64,000 nucleotides of DNA, taken from positions 248,001 to 312,000 of the forward strand of contig JABBOV010000003.1 in the NCBI GenBank assembly GCA_012927625.1, written 5' to 3'. This DNA comes from Glaciimonas sp. Lineage in GTDB: Bacteria > Pseudomonadota > Gammaproteobacteria > Burkholderiales > Burkholderiaceae_D. Below, piece by piece: positions 9,364-19,661 of the stretch. The notes beneath the pieces are model-generated. The model was given only the letters and a program-made list of their open reading frames with translations, did not search any database and was not told where the DNA came from. Both the position numbers and the translations under genes were made by a program. Position 1 is the first letter of the stretch. The number at the start of each line of letters is the position of its first letter.

Positions 9364-9753
9364 TCAGTTTTCACCATCATCCAGTGCCCGTGAAGCGTTG
9401 GCCTGCTGGATTAACTGGGACAAATCTGCACCACGTGAAATCGAAGAGTCGTACAGAAAATGCAATGCTGGAAGTGTATGTATTGACAATCTGCGTCCCA
9501 ATTGTCCACGAATAAAGCCGGATGCCTTGTTCAGCCCTTCCAGCGTGTTCTGCAACGCCGCTGCGCTATCGTTGAGTGTGGTGAAAAAAACCTTCGCGTG
9601 CGCATAATCGGGCGTGACTTGCACCTCTGTGATGGTAATCATGCCCACGCGAGGGTCTTTCAACTCGAAAGCAATAATTTCGGATAAATCCCGCTGGATC
9701 TGATCTGCAACCCGTAGTCCGCGTCCCGGTATGGACTTGCTGTGTTTAGCCAT
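9364..9753 (-). CDS. rbfA: 30S ribosome-binding factor RbfA
   Basis: A 129-residue KH-fold protein needed for late 16S rRNA maturation and cold adaptation. Recognisable parts are [14 protein letters not shown], the strand [23 protein letters not shown], and [14 protein letters not shown] near the C-terminus. Its length is normal (120-135). It is 152 bases downstream of infB on the minus strand, and that gap has no clear terminator. Confidence 0.95.
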   Translation of the reverse strand: MAKHSKSIPGRGLRVADQIQRDLSEIIAFELKDPRVGMITITEVQVTPDYAHAKVFFTTLNDSAAALQNTLEGLNKASGFIRGQLGRRLSIHTLPALHFLYDSSISRGADLSQLIQQANASRALDDGEN

Positions 9754-9905
9754 GTGTAATTAACTGCCTGTAATCGTCAATATCGTAATAATAAGCCGTC
9801 CTAAGTAAAATACCCCGGCCACACATCATGTGTGCTGCAGGGGCATCCATAAGCGAATAGCTACGTTGATAAATAATGCTGACAAACAAATATTGCAGGG
9901 AAGTG

Positions 9906-12719
9906 TTACAGCGTACGCGCAATCTCTTGAACTTCAAACACCTCCAGTTGATCGCCTTCTTTGATGTCATTGAAGTTTTTCAGTGTCAAGCCGCACTCAA
10001 ACCCAGCCCGCACTTCTTTGGCATCATCCTTAAAACGCTTCAGGGAATCGAGTTCACCAGTCCAAGCAACAACATTATCCCGTAACAACCGCACTGAAGC
10101 GCCGCGCTTGACGACGCCATCTAGTACATAACAACCGGCAATCGCACCAACTTTGCTCACCAGGATAACTTGACGAATCTCAACCAAGCCCAACGCTTGC
10201 TCACGCCTCTCAGGTGCCAGCATACCTGACAACGCGGCCCTAACTTCATCAATCGCATCATAAATAATGCTGTAATAGCGAATATCAACGCCATTAGCTT
10301 CTGCCAACTTGCGTGCTGAAGCGTCTGCACGAGCATTAAAACCGATAATGACAGCCTTGGATGCCACAGCAAGGTTGACATCCGACTCGCTGATACCGCC
10401 CACACCTGCATGAACCACTTGTACACGGACTTCACTAGTCGACAGTTTTTGCAGAGATTGAACCAGCGCTTCTTGTGAACCCTGAACGTCTGTTTTGATA
10501 ATCAACGGCAAATTCTGAACCTCGCCCTCGCCCATCTGCTCAAACATATTCTCGAGTTTGGCTGCTTGCTGTTTGGCAAGCTTCACATCACGGAACTTAC
10601 CTTGGCGGAACAAACCTATTTCACGCGCCTTACGCTCATCAGTCATGACCATCACATCTTCACCGGCCACGGGAACTTCTGTCAAACCTTGGATTTCAAC
10701 AGGTATTGAAGGACCTGCCTCTGTAATACTCTTGCCGTTTTCATTCAGCATTGCACGAACCCGACCATAGGAGGATCCAGCCAAAACGACATCACCACGT
10801 TTCAAAGTCCCCGACTGCACAAGTATTGTCGCAACCGGGCCGCGCCCTTTGTCCAGCCGTGCTTCTACGACCAAACCGCGAGCGGGTGCATCCCGTGGCG
10901 CTTTCAATTCCATGACTTCAGCTTGAAGAAGAACACTCTCCAGCAAATTTTCAATACCTTCACCGGTTTTTGCAGAAACCGATATAAATGGTGCATCGCC
11001 GCCATATTCTTCCGGCACGACTTGCTCTGCAATCAATTCTTGCTTGACACGGTCAAGATTGGCACCCGGCTTATCAATCTTGTTAATGGCAACGATTAAT
11101 GGCACGCCAGCAGCTTTCGCGTGAGCGATCGCTTCTTTGGTTTGCGGCATGACACCGTCATCAGCAGCGACCACCAGGATAACGATATCGGTTGCCTTTG
11201 CACCGCGTGCGCGCATTGCAGTAAATGCCTCGTGACCTGGCGTATCAAGGAAAGTAATCATGCCGCGCGGTGTTTCGACGTGATAAGCGCCAATATGCTG
11301 GGTGATCCCGCCAGCCTCGCTGGAAGCCACCTTGGCGCGACGAATATAATCGAGTAACGACGTTTTACCATGGTCGACATGACCCATGACAGTCACTACA
11401 GGAGCGCGCGACAACATCTCAACATCTGCGTGTGCTGCACTCGATTCCAGTAGGGCATCAGGATCATCAAGCTTCGCGGCAAATGCTTTATGCCCCATTT
11501 CCTCAACCAGAATCATCGCGGTTTCCTGGTCCAGAACTTGGTTAATTGTCACCATCTGACCCAGTGTTATCAAATACTTGATAACTTCAGATGCCTTAAC
11601 AGACATTTTATGCGCCAACTCGGCAACCGTAATCGTTTCCGCAACGTAGACATCTTTGATTACAGCTTCTGTAGGTGCCTGAAAATTGGTGCTGTGGTCA
11701 TCATTATGGGAGTTTCTGCGGCCGCCGCGCGAACCACTACGCCAAGCGTCACGACCGGAACCTGTATTGCCACGCGGCTTGATTGTGCTGATTCCACGTT
11801 TTTTGGCCGCGTCATCCTGCCAAGTTGAGGAGACATTAGCTGACTTAATAGACTTTTTATCGACAACTACCGGCTTTTTCTCGCTTGGTTTCTTGTCCGT
11901 AGGCTTATGCAACGTTCCATCAGGCACCTTTGCTACCACCGGCACTGACACCGGCTCAGGCGCCTTGATTACTCTGCGCGGAGCACTTAGCATGGCCTTG
12001 ATTTGCGCGACCTCGTCCGCTACAGCTTTGCGCGCATGTTCAGTAGCGGCGGTTTTTTCAGCAGATTCCTTGACAAGGATGTCAGATTTTTTCTTGGCAT
12101 CTTCAGCGATAAAACGCTTTTTTTCTTCTGCAGCGGTGCCTCCCGTTGTAGCAGTTGCAAGTACAGCCTGGGCAGCGATTTTTTCTGTCTCCATCTTGGC
12201 TTTTTGCAGTGCTTTTTCTTGCGCTTCGGCCTGTGCTGCTTTTTCAGCCTCAAGTTTTGCCAAATGCTCTTGCTTTTCGTGCAATTCTGCCTCGTGGCGA
12301 ACAATCAACTCAGCTTGACGTCGCACCTCTTCTTCGCGCCGAGCGATGTCATCCGCATCAACTGCTGGCAAAGTTGCGAGAGCAGGAATGCCACCAGGGC
12401 TTTCTACCGGAGTATCTTCGCGTTTGACAAAAGTACGCTTCTTGCGTACCTCCACCTGAATTGTGCGTGATTTGCCTGTGGCATCAGCCTGTTTAATCTC
12501 AGTCGTTTCTTTACGTGTCAATGTAAATTTTTTCTTGTCACTATCCTGCGTAGCACCATGTGCGCGGCGCAGATGGTCCAAAAGTCTATCCTTGTCATCT
12601 TTTGACAACGGATCGGACGCCGAGCTTTTTTGTACGCCAGAGGCGTGCAACTGTGTTAACAGCAAATCCGCTGACATATTCAACTCGGTGGCAAATTGGG
12701 CTACATTGTTACTCGCCAT
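9906..12719 (-). CDS. infB: Translation initiation factor IF-2
   Basis: A 937-residue initiator-tRNA-binding GTPase. Order: IF2_N domain (1-50), a long lysine/alanine/glutamate-rich linker (about 100-290, coiled coil), a glycine/arginine patch (315-335), a second IF2_N domain (about 355-410), then the G domain with GHVDHGKTS at 446-454, DTPGHEAF and NKID, and C-terminal domains 2-4. AGAGG lies 7 bases before the ATG. Internal starts producing shorter forms, as in E. coli, are possible but not shown. The length is within the range for betaproteobacteria. Confidence 0.97.
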   Translation of the reverse strand: MASNNVAQFATELNMSADLLLTQLHASGVQKSSASDPLSKDDKDRLLDHLRRAHGATQDSDKKKFTLTRKETTEIKQADATGKSRTIQVEVRKKRTFVKREDTPVESPGGIPALATLPAVDADDIARREEEVRRQAELIVRHEAELHEKQEHLAKLEAEKAAQAEAQEKALQKAKMETEKIAAQAVLATATTGGTAAEEKKRFIAEDAKKKSDILVKESAEKTAATEHARKAVADEVAQIKAMLSAPRRVIKAPEPVSVPVVAKVPDGTLHKPTDKKPSEKKPVVVDKKSIKSANVSSTWQDDAAKKRGISTIKPRGNTGSGRDAWRSGSRGGRRNSHNDDHSTNFQAPTEAVIKDVYVAETITVAELAHKMSVKASEVIKYLITLGQMVTINQVLDQETAMILVEEMGHKAFAAKLDDPDALLESSAAHADVEMLSRAPVVTVMGHVDHGKTSLLDYIRRAKVASSEAGGITQHIGAYHVETPRGMITFLDTPGHEAFTAMRARGAKATDIVILVVAADDGVMPQTKEAIAHAKAAGVPLIVAINKIDKPGANLDRVKQELIAEQVVPEEYGGDAPFISVSAKTGEGIENLLESVLLQAEVMELKAPRDAPARGLVVEARLDKGRGPVATILVQSGTLKRGDVVLAGSSYGRVRAMLNENGKSITEAGPSIPVEIQGLTEVPVAGEDVMVMTDERKAREIGLFRQGKFRDVKLAKQQAAKLENMFEQMGEGEVQNLPLIIKTDVQGSQEALVQSLQKLSTSEVRVQVVHAGVGGISESDVNLAVASKAVIIGFNARADASARKLAEANGVDIRYYSIIYDAIDEVRAALSGMLAPERREQALGLVEIRQVILVSKVGAIAGCYVLDGVVKRGASVRLLRDNVVAWTGELDSLKRFKDDAKEVRAGFECGLTLKNFNDIKEGDQLEVFEVQEIARTL

Positions 12720-12768
12720 TCAATCCTCTTTTCTATGTTGCTTGACAGATAATAATGAAACATTCAAA

Positions 12769-14328
12769 TCACTTACCCTCGACAAGGCTCCAGGCCCTGG
12801 CTTGCAGTGTCTTGGCACGCTCATCGTATTTGGCATCAATGAGCTTCATTTCATCATCCGTCACATCTTCAAATTCATTTCCAATCAATTGCCGCGCACG
12901 CTCTGGTGGCAACGCCAGAATTGCACCGAATTCATCGTAAGCTAAATCAGCAAATGCTTTGATCGTCTTGATATCAACCAGACCCAATTTGCCAGCGGTA
13001 ATGCGATCCATGCCATCTAGATTTGCGAGACCATCATCCATACCCTCAAGACCCTCTTCCGAGGCAATGGCTTCTGACACTAGTGCGTCTCGGGCCCTGT
13101 TACGCAATTCATTCACTGTTTCCTGATCGAAAGATTCGATTTCAAGCATTTCATTAATTGGCACATAAGCAACCTCTTCAAGACTGGTAAAGCCCTCATC
13201 TACCAGAATATCGGCGACCTCCTTGTCAACATCCAGCTTATCCATGAAAAGCAGGCGTATTGCAGCGGTTTCCAATGCTGATTTGTCAGCTGATTCCTCT
13301 GCTGTCATGATATTAATTTTCCAGCCAGTCAACTCTGAGGCCAAACGCACATTTTGCCCACTGCGACCAATTGCAATAGCTAAGTTTTCCTCATCAACAA
13401 CTACATCCATTGCATGCTTATCTTCGTCCACCACAATCGAAAAAACATTCGCCGGCGCCAGCGCACCAATTACGAATTGCGCCGGGTCCTCCGACCACAG
13501 CACGATATCCACGCGCTCGCCACCCAACTCGCCAGTCACAGCCTGCACACGCGAACCGCGCATGCCCACGCAGGTGCCGATAGGATCGATACGTTTATCA
13601 TTTGTATGCACAGCAATTTTCGCCCGAACACCAACATCGCGAGCGGCAGACTTCACCTCAAGACTGCCTTGCTCTATTTCAGGCACCTCAAGCTCAAACA
13701 GTTTCATTATGAATTCTGGAGCCGTACGGGAAAGAATCACCTGTGGCCCACGAACATTGCGATCTATTCTTAGGATATATGCACGCACACGATCACCAAT
13801 ACGCAGATTTTCCTTGGGAATCATTTGATCACGCGGCAAGCGGGCCTCGATCTTACCGGACTCGACAATTGCATCCCCGCGCTCCATACGCTTGATGGTG
13901 CCAGTTACAAGCGAGTCACCTCTTTCAAGAAAATCCATCAGAATTTGCTCGCGCTCCGCATCACGAATACGCTGCAATACGACTTGTTTTGTGTCTTGCG
14001 CAAAACGGCGGCCAAAATCGACTGATTCAATTGGCTCTTCTATGTAATCGTCAACTTCGATGTCGGCGATTTGTTCTTTTGCCTCAAAATGCAGCACTTC
14101 TTGATCCGGCAATTGCAAACCAGCCTCGTCCGGCACAACATGCCAGCGGCGAAAGGATTCGAATTGGCCCGCCTCACGATTAATGGAGACGCGGATGTCA
14201 ACATCCCCCTCATATCGCTTTTTTGTTGCCTGTGCCAGCGCATGCTCAAGTGCGCCAAAGACTACATCTTTATCGACATTTTTTTCACGCGCTAACGCAT
14301 CAACCAATAATAAAACTTCTCGACTCAT
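12769..14328 (-). CDS. nusA: Transcription termination/antitermination factor NusA
   Basis: A 519-residue RNA-polymerase-binding factor governing pausing, termination and antitermination. The N-terminal RNAP-binding domain ([18 protein letters not shown]) is followed by an S1 domain (around [16 protein letters not shown]), two KH domains ([32 protein letters not shown]) and two acidic repeats at the C-terminus. The start ATGA overlaps the rimP stop codon, with AGGAG nine bases upstream inside rimP, which indicates translational coupling. 50 bases separate its stop from infB. Confidence 0.97.
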   Translation of the reverse strand: MSREVLLLVDALAREKNVDKDVVFGALEHALAQATKKRYEGDVDIRVSINREAGQFESFRRWHVVPDEAGLQLPDQEVLHFEAKEQIADIEVDDYIEEPIESVDFGRRFAQDTKQVVLQRIRDAEREQILMDFLERGDSLVTGTIKRMERGDAIVESGKIEARLPRDQMIPKENLRIGDRVRAYILRIDRNVRGPQVILSRTAPEFIMKLFELEVPEIEQGSLEVKSAARDVGVRAKIAVHTNDKRIDPIGTCVGMRGSRVQAVTGELGGERVDIVLWSEDPAQFVIGALAPANVFSIVVDEDKHAMDVVVDEENLAIAIGRSGQNVRLASELTGWKINIMTAEESADKSALETAAIRLLFMDKLDVDKEVADILVDEGFTSLEEVAYVPINEMLEIESFDQETVNELRNRARDALVSEAIASEEGLEGMDDGLANLDGMDRITAGKLGLVDIKTIKAFADLAYDEFGAILALPPERARQLIGNEFEDVTDDEMKLIDAKYDERAKTLQARAWSLVEGK

Positions 14329-14810
14329 GCTTTGCGGCTCCTAAAATCCACTACTGGCACCAATCGTGCCTTATCTACGTCGGCGAGCGTAAAATCCAAC
14401 GTCGCCATCCCATCATCTCCCTCAAACTCCAGCTTCAACGCTTCACCCAGAGGCTCATGAAGGATGCCTTGAAACGTTCTACGATTCGACGTTCCCGCCA
14501 TTGGCAAGCGCAACTTGATTACTGCCTCCTGCCCTGCGAAGCGCACATAATCAGAAAGCTTTCTCAATGGCCTATCAAGGCCTGGCGATGAAATTTCAAG
14601 TCGAGAATAATTAACATTTTCAATCGTCAACACGTGCGTTAATTGGTGACTCACTTTTGCACAGTCTTCGACAGTAATCAAACCTTCTTCAGCATTTTCG
14701 GGAATGAAATCAATATACGCGCGCAATAGGCCATGTTCCGCTTGCTCGAAATCCACGAGCTCGTAACCCATACCGATAACTGTTTTTTCAATTAAATCCA
14801 GCAAACGCAA
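14325..14810 (-). CDS. rimP: Ribosome maturation factor RimP
   Basis: A protein of about 161 residues for 30S maturation (16S central and 3' domain assembly with S19). Motifs are [22 protein letters not shown] and the SSPGLDRPL turn typical of RimP. I place the start at the TTG at 14810, because GGAG lies 6 bases before it and the product then opens with [11 protein letters not shown], as relatives do. An in-frame GTG at 14846 would add 12 residues unlike the family and has no ribosome-binding site. It overlaps nusA by four bases. Confidence 0.9.
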   Translation of the reverse strand: MRLLDLIEKTVIGMGYELVDFEQAEHGLLRAYIDFIPENAEEGLITVEDCAKVSHQLTHVLTIENVNYSRLEISSPGLDRPLRKLSDYVRFAGQEAVIKLRLPMAGTSNRRTFQGILHEPLGEALKLEFEGDDGMATLDFTLADVDKARLVPVVDFRSRKA

Positions 14811-14879
14811 AGTATTCTCCGTACATAAACGACCCCGCCCCGCCACAACTCTGAGCTTTGGATTTTAAAACCATTCAGC

Positions 14880-14903
14880 AAAAAAAAATGGGCCTCTGCC
14901 CAT
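14880..14903 (-). terminator. Terminator-like hairpin in the rimP leader
   Basis: On the minus strand ATGGGC-AGAG-GCCCAT is followed by nine T. It lies 70 bases before the rimP start and downstream of a good promoter (14973-15002), so it is inside the presumed leader transcript. It may terminate rluB transcripts and also attenuate the rimP-nusA-infB operon. Confidence 0.7.
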
Positions 14904-14972
14904 CTTTTATTTACATACGAATCCGAGCTGCTCAACTAGAGTGTATCCGAAGTGACTTTTTTAAGTCAGCGC

Positions 14973-15002
14973 ATTATATACGATATGCGCCATAGGTAAC
15001 AA
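14973..15002 (-). promoter_or_regulatory. Sigma-70 promoter for rimP-nusA-infB
   Basis: Read on the minus strand, TTGTTA and a perfect TATAAT are separated by 18 bases (minus 35 at 14997-15002, minus 10 at 14973-14978). Initiation near 14966 would give a leader of about 155 nt containing the terminator-like hairpin. Confidence 0.65.
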
Positions 15003-15118
15003 TGTAAAAATGCCTGGCGGGCAAGCAGGCAATGTGCATACATCAATAAAAATACAGGGCACTGCGCAAAAAAGCCATCTTATTTTAGTTACGCCCTGAT
15101 CCTATTCAACGTAAAAAA

Positions 15119-16732
15119 TTATCCCTTGTTACGGCGGCGTGGCGTAACTTCCTGGCTGCTCACCCCGTAAGGCCGTCGACTGGAATTACGCCGGGGCTGA
15201 CCCATGCCGGCATAACCAAACGTAGTCTGGAGCGGGTCAGGCTGACGATTCCGGGGGGGCTGAGTCTTGCCTGGTTCAAAGCTTTGACCCGGCTGTTTAT
15301 AATTTATATTTTTTTTGCTGTCGCCAACATCTTTGCGTTCTCGATTTCCACTGTGGCCCACGGATTCTTTTCCACGGCTTTTGGCAGCAATTTTATCCAA
15401 CCCACACTGACTTAATAAATCCCGAACCGCATTTTCCTCCATCTCTTCCCAACGTCCACGCTTCAAGCCGCGTGGAAGAGTCATGGCACCATACCGGGTA
15501 CGTATCAGGCGCGATACGGTTAACCCAATTGCTTCAAACATGCGTCGCACTTCCCGATTTCTGCCTTCGCCAATGATAACGCGATACCATTTATTTATAC
15601 CCTCGCCGCCGCCATCCGCTATTTTAGAAAATTGTGCCAGGCCGTCCCCCAATTCAACGCCGTTCAGCAGTTTCTGGCGCATGCCTTCTTCCAGTTCACC
15701 TAAAGTGCGCACTGCATACTCACGATCAATGCCATAACGGGGATGCATTAGACGATTAGCGAGATCGCCAGACGTTGTAAACAACAGCAACCCTTCCGTG
15801 TTGAAATCCAGCCGGCCAACAGCAAGCCACTTGCCCGCCTTCATGCTAGGCAAATGATCAAAAACTGACGGCCTTCCGTCAGGATCATTATTGCTGACAA
15901 TTTCGCCTGCTGGCTTATGGTAAATCAGCACCCTAGGAGGATGCGTGCTGACTTTTCGCTGGATTTGCTTACCATTGATTCGCACAATATCCGTAGGCAA
16001 AATTCGTTGCCCAATATGTGCAGGTTCGCCATTCACGGAGACACGCCCTGATATGATCAAATCTTCCATGTCCCGACGCGAGCCAAGACCAGCCTCTGCC
16101 AGTACTTTATGTAGCTTGGGTGCGTCATCTTCAGCAGTCAGGTCGCGCCTGACGTTTTTTTGCGATGAGGTACGGTTAACCTGACGCGAGTTGGCATCTG
16201 AGCCGTCAATCTGGCTATGATCGAACTCTTCGGAAATGACAAACGAAAACAGCGCATCAGCATCTGCCGATTTTGTACGCGTTTGTTGTGTCCTGCCATG
16301 TTCCTTGCCGTTAAAGGATTTTGGTGCAACGCGTCCCGACTGTTCCGGTTTCGGTTTCTGTAGCCGAACACCGTTGCCACGATTGCCCCGTGCATGTCGC
16401 GGGTTCCGTGTTGCTGTACTTACCGCTAGCGCATCTTCTTTCTGTGCCGGTGGCTCAACAACAGTATTTTCTTGCGCGGGGGAAGCGGGTACAGCGCTAG
16501 CCTGATCGTCCAGTTGGGATAAAAATGAAGCCGGTTTTGCCTTTCTTGGAGCGCGCGGAGCACGCACAGCAGGCTTGTCCGACTGCAATTCAGCCACTGT
16601 GTCAACTGGCGTTAAATCAGTGGTTTTTTTCCGAGTACGCACGCGCTTGCTTTTTTCAATTGCCACCGTATCACCTTGGGTAAGTATATCGGGACTTTCT
16701 AGCAGAGTATTCTTTGGATTAGACGAGTTCAT
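15119..16732 (-). CDS. rluB: 23S rRNA pseudouridine(2605) synthase RluB with long tails
   Basis: A 537-residue RsuA/RluB-type pseudouridine synthase. The S4 domain ([20 protein letters not shown], from 207) and the catalytic domain with [11 protein letters not shown] (D309) and [16 protein letters not shown] are intact. The enzyme core is only about 250 residues. The first 200 residues are a basic, Pro/Ala-rich, probably disordered tail, and the last 80 are also basic and low-complexity. Such extensions are usual for betaproteobacterial RluB and probably add RNA affinity. It lies 108 bases downstream of scpB in the same direction. Confidence 0.92.
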   Translation of the reverse strand: MNSSNPKNTLLESPDILTQGDTVAIEKSKRVRTRKKTTDLTPVDTVAELQSDKPAVRAPRAPRKAKPASFLSQLDDQASAVPASPAQENTVVEPPAQKEDALAVSTATRNPRHARGNRGNGVRLQKPKPEQSGRVAPKSFNGKEHGRTQQTRTKSADADALFSFVISEEFDHSQIDGSDANSRQVNRTSSQKNVRRDLTAEDDAPKLHKVLAEAGLGSRRDMEDLIISGRVSVNGEPAHIGQRILPTDIVRINGKQIQRKVSTHPPRVLIYHKPAGEIVSNNDPDGRPSVFDHLPSMKAGKWLAVGRLDFNTEGLLLFTTSGDLANRLMHPRYGIDREYAVRTLGELEEGMRQKLLNGVELGDGLAQFSKIADGGGEGINKWYRVIIGEGRNREVRRMFEAIGLTVSRLIRTRYGAMTLPRGLKRGRWEEMEENAVRDLLSQCGLDKIAAKSRGKESVGHSGNRERKDVGDSKKNINYKQPGQSFEPGKTQPPRNRQPDPLQTTFGYAGMGQPRRNSSRRPYGVSSQEVTPRRRNKG

Positions 16733-16840
16733 TATTTACTTCGTGATATTACTGTTCGCATTCGCATCAATCATTGGGTCAGTCGTATAACCTGAATAAA
16801 CGGCTTCAATTTATGAAACGGGAATGTGCACATCGGGCTC

Positions 16841-17518
16841 CTAGCCTTGTGCAGAATATGGAATGACGTTGTCGATACTGCCTGTTAACTCTATACGGGC
16901 AAGCCCGTCACTGGCGTCTGCCAAGTCTACGAGAAGTTGAAGATCGTTTTCCATCGTTTGTAATTGCTGCAAGGTATCGCCCTGCATTTCGATCTTCGAT
17001 GCCTGCTGTAATTGCGGCAGTTTATCCAGGGAAGCCAAGCCGAGATCGCTCAAAAATTGCTTGGTTGTGGCAAGCAAAGCAGGGCGCCCTGGAACATCAC
17101 GATGCCCCACGACATCAATCCATCCCCGCTCCTCGATCAACTTTATCGTTTGCGAGTTTACGGCTACGCCGCGTATTTCCTCTATGTCGCCGCGGGTCAC
17201 AGGTTGACGATAAGCAATGATGGCCAAGGTTTCCATGGTCGCTCTGGAATATCGTTGCGGCTTCTCGGGATTCAGACGATCCAGATACATTTTCATCGCC
17301 GACTTGCTTTGAACACGCCAACCAGACGATAAAAAAACCATTTCTATACCCTTGCCAAGCCAATCTGCACGTAGCTCTTCAAGAATCGCATTAATATCTT
17401 CAACATCCAATGCATCTTCGAGTCCACCAAATAACTTCCTCATATCATGAACTGATAGAGGTTGACAAGCGCACAACAAGGCGGTTTCAAGGATTTTTTT
17501 TGCCTCAGGAGTATTCAT
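16841..17518 (-). CDS. scpB: Segregation and condensation protein B
   Basis: A 225-residue winged-helix partner of SMC and ScpA in chromosome condensation. Recognisable are [17 protein letters not shown], the segment [27 protein letters not shown], and [25 protein letters not shown]. The length is normal (190-230, a little longer at the C-terminus). scpA is not within the window. It is divergent from dusA and upstream of rluB, the usual pairing in many bacteria. Confidence 0.94.
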   Translation of the reverse strand: MNTPEAKKILETALLCACQPLSVHDMRKLFGGLEDALDVEDINAILEELRADWLGKGIEMVFLSSGWRVQSKSAMKMYLDRLNPEKPQRYSRATMETLAIIAYRQPVTRGDIEEIRGVAVNSQTIKLIEERGWIDVVGHRDVPGRPALLATTKQFLSDLGLASLDKLPQLQQASKIEMQGDTLQQLQTMENDLQLLVDLADASDGLARIELTGSIDNVIPYSAQG

Positions 17519-17945
17519 GTACAGATCTTAAGCGGCTATTGCGAGATTATATTCGACGACGATCTTTCAAAATAGGGACCGAGTAGATATCTCGTTGACA
17601 CTGATTTATTTCAGCACTCAGAATATGCAATTAGTGGCGATTTGAAAGAGTTGCGCGGCTAGGTTTAATGGGATTGCTGATACTGCCATCAGACATATTT
17701 TGTCTCTGACTTTGCTCTGCGATTCGCATGTCAATTAAGGCTGAATAACTAGCGGCGGCTTAAACTTTAGAAATTATAACTTCAATTTGCGAATTATATC
17801 AAAAAAGCCTTTTGACCAATATGACAAATCTTATCCAACGCATGCGCATGACGGAACCTATATTTCCAGTCAGGAGTGAATTTGAAGCGATAATAGGGGA
17901 AATTCTTGGAAAAAAGAGGCAAGGTAAGTGAAAACATGAATCAAA
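17519..17945. other. Gene-free divergent region between scpB and dusA
   Basis: 427 bases without an open frame worth calling. It is AT-rich and must hold the divergent promoters of scpB and dusA; TTGACCAATATGACAAATC (from 17812) has a minus-35-like start but no good minus 10. A six-codon frame (ATG at 17936, with AAGG upstream, ending inside dusA) overlaps the dusA start. I see no repeat or RNA gene here. Confidence 0.45.
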
Positions 17946-18998
17946 ATGAATTTTGACGTAACTGAAAAAATGATCCTACATACGAGAAATTCTGAAAACA
18001 GGCTTGTTTATAACAGGCGCAGAATATCTGTGGCGCCGATGATGGATTGGACAGATAGACATTGCCGCTCGTTCCACAGAAAAATCACCCGCCATACTTG
18101 GCTGTACACAGAAATGGTGACTACCGGAGCGCTCCTGCACGGAGACGTTGCCCGGCATCTGGATTTTAGCCAGGAAGAACATCCGGTTGCATTGCAATTA
18201 GGCGGAAGCGATCCGGGCGATTTAGCCAAAAGTGCGAAATTAGGCGAATCATGGGGTTACGACGAAATTAACCTGAATTGCGGTTGCCCCTCCGAACGTG
18301 TGCAAAAAGGCGCGTTCGGCGCATGCCTGATGGCAGAGCCTGATTTGGTGGCGGATTGCGTAAAGGCGATGCGCGATGCTGCGTCCATTGATATTACTGT
18401 CAAGCATCGTGTCGGCGTTGACCAAATACAGTCCTACGATTTTGTGCGCGATTTTGTCGGGACGGTAGCGCAGGCGGGTTGCATTACCTTTATCGTTCAT
18501 GCCCGCAATGCGATCCTGAAAGGATTGAGTCCAAAGCAAAACCGCGAGATTCCTCCCCTGAAATACGATTTTGTCTATCAATTGAAGCGTGATTTTCCGC
18601 AACTGGAGATTATTCTTAATGGCGGTGTCAAAACATTGGACGAGATTGATTGTCACCTCAAGTATGTCGATGGTGTCATGCTGGGGCGCGAGGCATATCA
18701 CAACCCTTACTCAATGGCTGCTTTTGACGCACGTTATTATGGCGATGAGGCTCCGGCCATATCTCGTGCCGAGGTGTTGGAGACGATGATTCACTATATT
18801 CGAAATCAGTTTGAGCGTTGCGACCAAAATACCGGAACTGGGATACGGCTCAACAGCATTACCCGTCACATGCTCGGCTTGATGGCGGGCATGCCTGGGG
18901 CGCGCAGGTTCCGGCAATTGCTTTCAGACTCGGAAAAGCTGGCGGCCAATGATCCAACATTATTATTAAGGGCATTCGAACAGATGCAAGCATCGTAA
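17946..18998 (+). CDS. dusA: tRNA-dihydrouridine(20/20a) synthase DusA
   Basis: A 350-residue FMN enzyme reducing U20/U20a in the tRNA D-loop with NADPH. It aligns along its length with E. coli DusA: SVAPMMDWTDRHCR, YTEMVTTGALLHGD, INLNCGCPSERVQ with the catalytic Cys (C114), HARNAILKGLSPKQNREIPPL and ITRHMLGLMAGMPGARRFR. The ATG at 17946 has no ribosome-binding site; a second in-frame ATG at 17970 is also possible and loses nothing conserved. It is a single gene on the plus strand. Confidence 0.94.
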   Translation: MNFDVTEKMILHTRNSENRLVYNRRRISVAPMMDWTDRHCRSFHRKITRHTWLYTEMVTTGALLHGDVARHLDFSQEEHPVALQLGGSDPGDLAKSAKLGESWGYDEINLNCGCPSERVQKGAFGACLMAEPDLVADCVKAMRDAASIDITVKHRVGVDQIQSYDFVRDFVGTVAQAGCITFIVHARNAILKGLSPKQNREIPPLKYDFVYQLKRDFPQLEIILNGGVKTLDEIDCHLKYVDGVMLGREAYHNPYSMAAFDARYYGDEAPAISRAEVLETMIHYIRNQFERCDQNTGTGIRLNSITRHMLGLMAGMPGARRFRQLLSDSEKLAANDPTLLLRAFEQMQAS

Positions 18999-19045
18999 TT
19001 GAATCTGCCTAGTGTTTAATCACGGATTTTACGAATTTTATATCT

Positions 19046-19135
19046 TTGATATACTCAACTGCGTATTTTAAAAAAATTCAATAAATACGTGCGGTAAATA
19101 GCTATTCTTACCGCATACTCCCATATTTTTAAGAA
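19046..19135 (+). repeat. Dispersed intergenic element, copy D
   Basis: The left arm is GCGTATTTTAAAAAAATTC (19061-19079). The core holds a perfect 8-bp stem TGCGGTAA / TTACCGCA (19090-19097 and 19108-19115), then TACTCCC and ATATTTTTAAG. It lies between dusA and the glutaredoxin-like gene. Confidence 0.6.
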
Positions 19136-19258
19136 ATTAAAAGTTATCGAAAATAACTGCAGCGCATGTTTGAATGCAATTTTCTCAGCACTGGCGACTG
19201 CCGCCTTGTCGCTTACAATGCCTTGCTTGAAGCAGATAACATTCCATAGAGAGAACCG

Positions 19259-19642
19259 ATGAAATATTTTTTTAGATTGATACGCGTCATTCTTGGCCCT
19301 TTCATGCTACTCAAAGAGTTTCTGACCAGACCGCAAGGTGTAGTTCGCTCTGCAACTGAGCAAGCCATCGTCAATGCCGCTTGCCGGCAATTAACCTTGT
19401 ATCAATTTAGCACCTGTCCGTTTTGCATCAAAGTGCGCCAAGAATTGCGCCGTCATTCTTTGAACGTCGAATTACGCGATGCGCAGCATTCGGCAGAGAA
19501 CCGCCAAACCCTGTTGGCACAAGGCGGCAGCAGCAAGGTGCCTTGCCTGAAAATTACCGATGAACACGGCACCGCACAATGGTTATATCAATCAGGTGAA
19601 ATCATCGGCTATTTGCAGCAACGGTTTGCAGTCGTCAAATAA
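19259..19642 (+). CDS. Membrane-anchored glutaredoxin-like / GST N-terminal domain protein
   Basis: A 127-residue protein with a hydrophobic N-terminus (residues 1-20, a likely membrane anchor) and then a glutaredoxin fold: LTLYQFSTCPFCIKVRQEL with CPFC at 53-56, the cis-Pro segment SSKVPCLKI, and the Ser-Gly-Glu turn QSGEIIGYL that binds the glutathione gamma-glutamate. The chain ends after the thioredoxin-like domain, so it is a stand-alone domain rather than a full GST. GAGA lies 5 bases before the ATG. It is 19 bases upstream of the M29-like gene and probably co-transcribed with it. Confidence 0.8.
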   Translation: MKYFFRLIRVILGPFMLLKEFLTRPQGVVRSATEQAIVNAACRQLTLYQFSTCPFCIKVRQELRRHSLNVELRDAQHSAENRQTLLAQGGSSKVPCLKITDEHGTAQWLYQSGEIIGYLQQRFAVVK

Positions 19643-19661
19643 GAATCGCGCAGGTAATCAA

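Noticed and set aside
17936-17956. Six-codon frame overlapping the dusA start
   Set aside because: It has AAGG upstream at wide spacing, but a frame this short occurs often by chance and nothing shows leader-peptide control.
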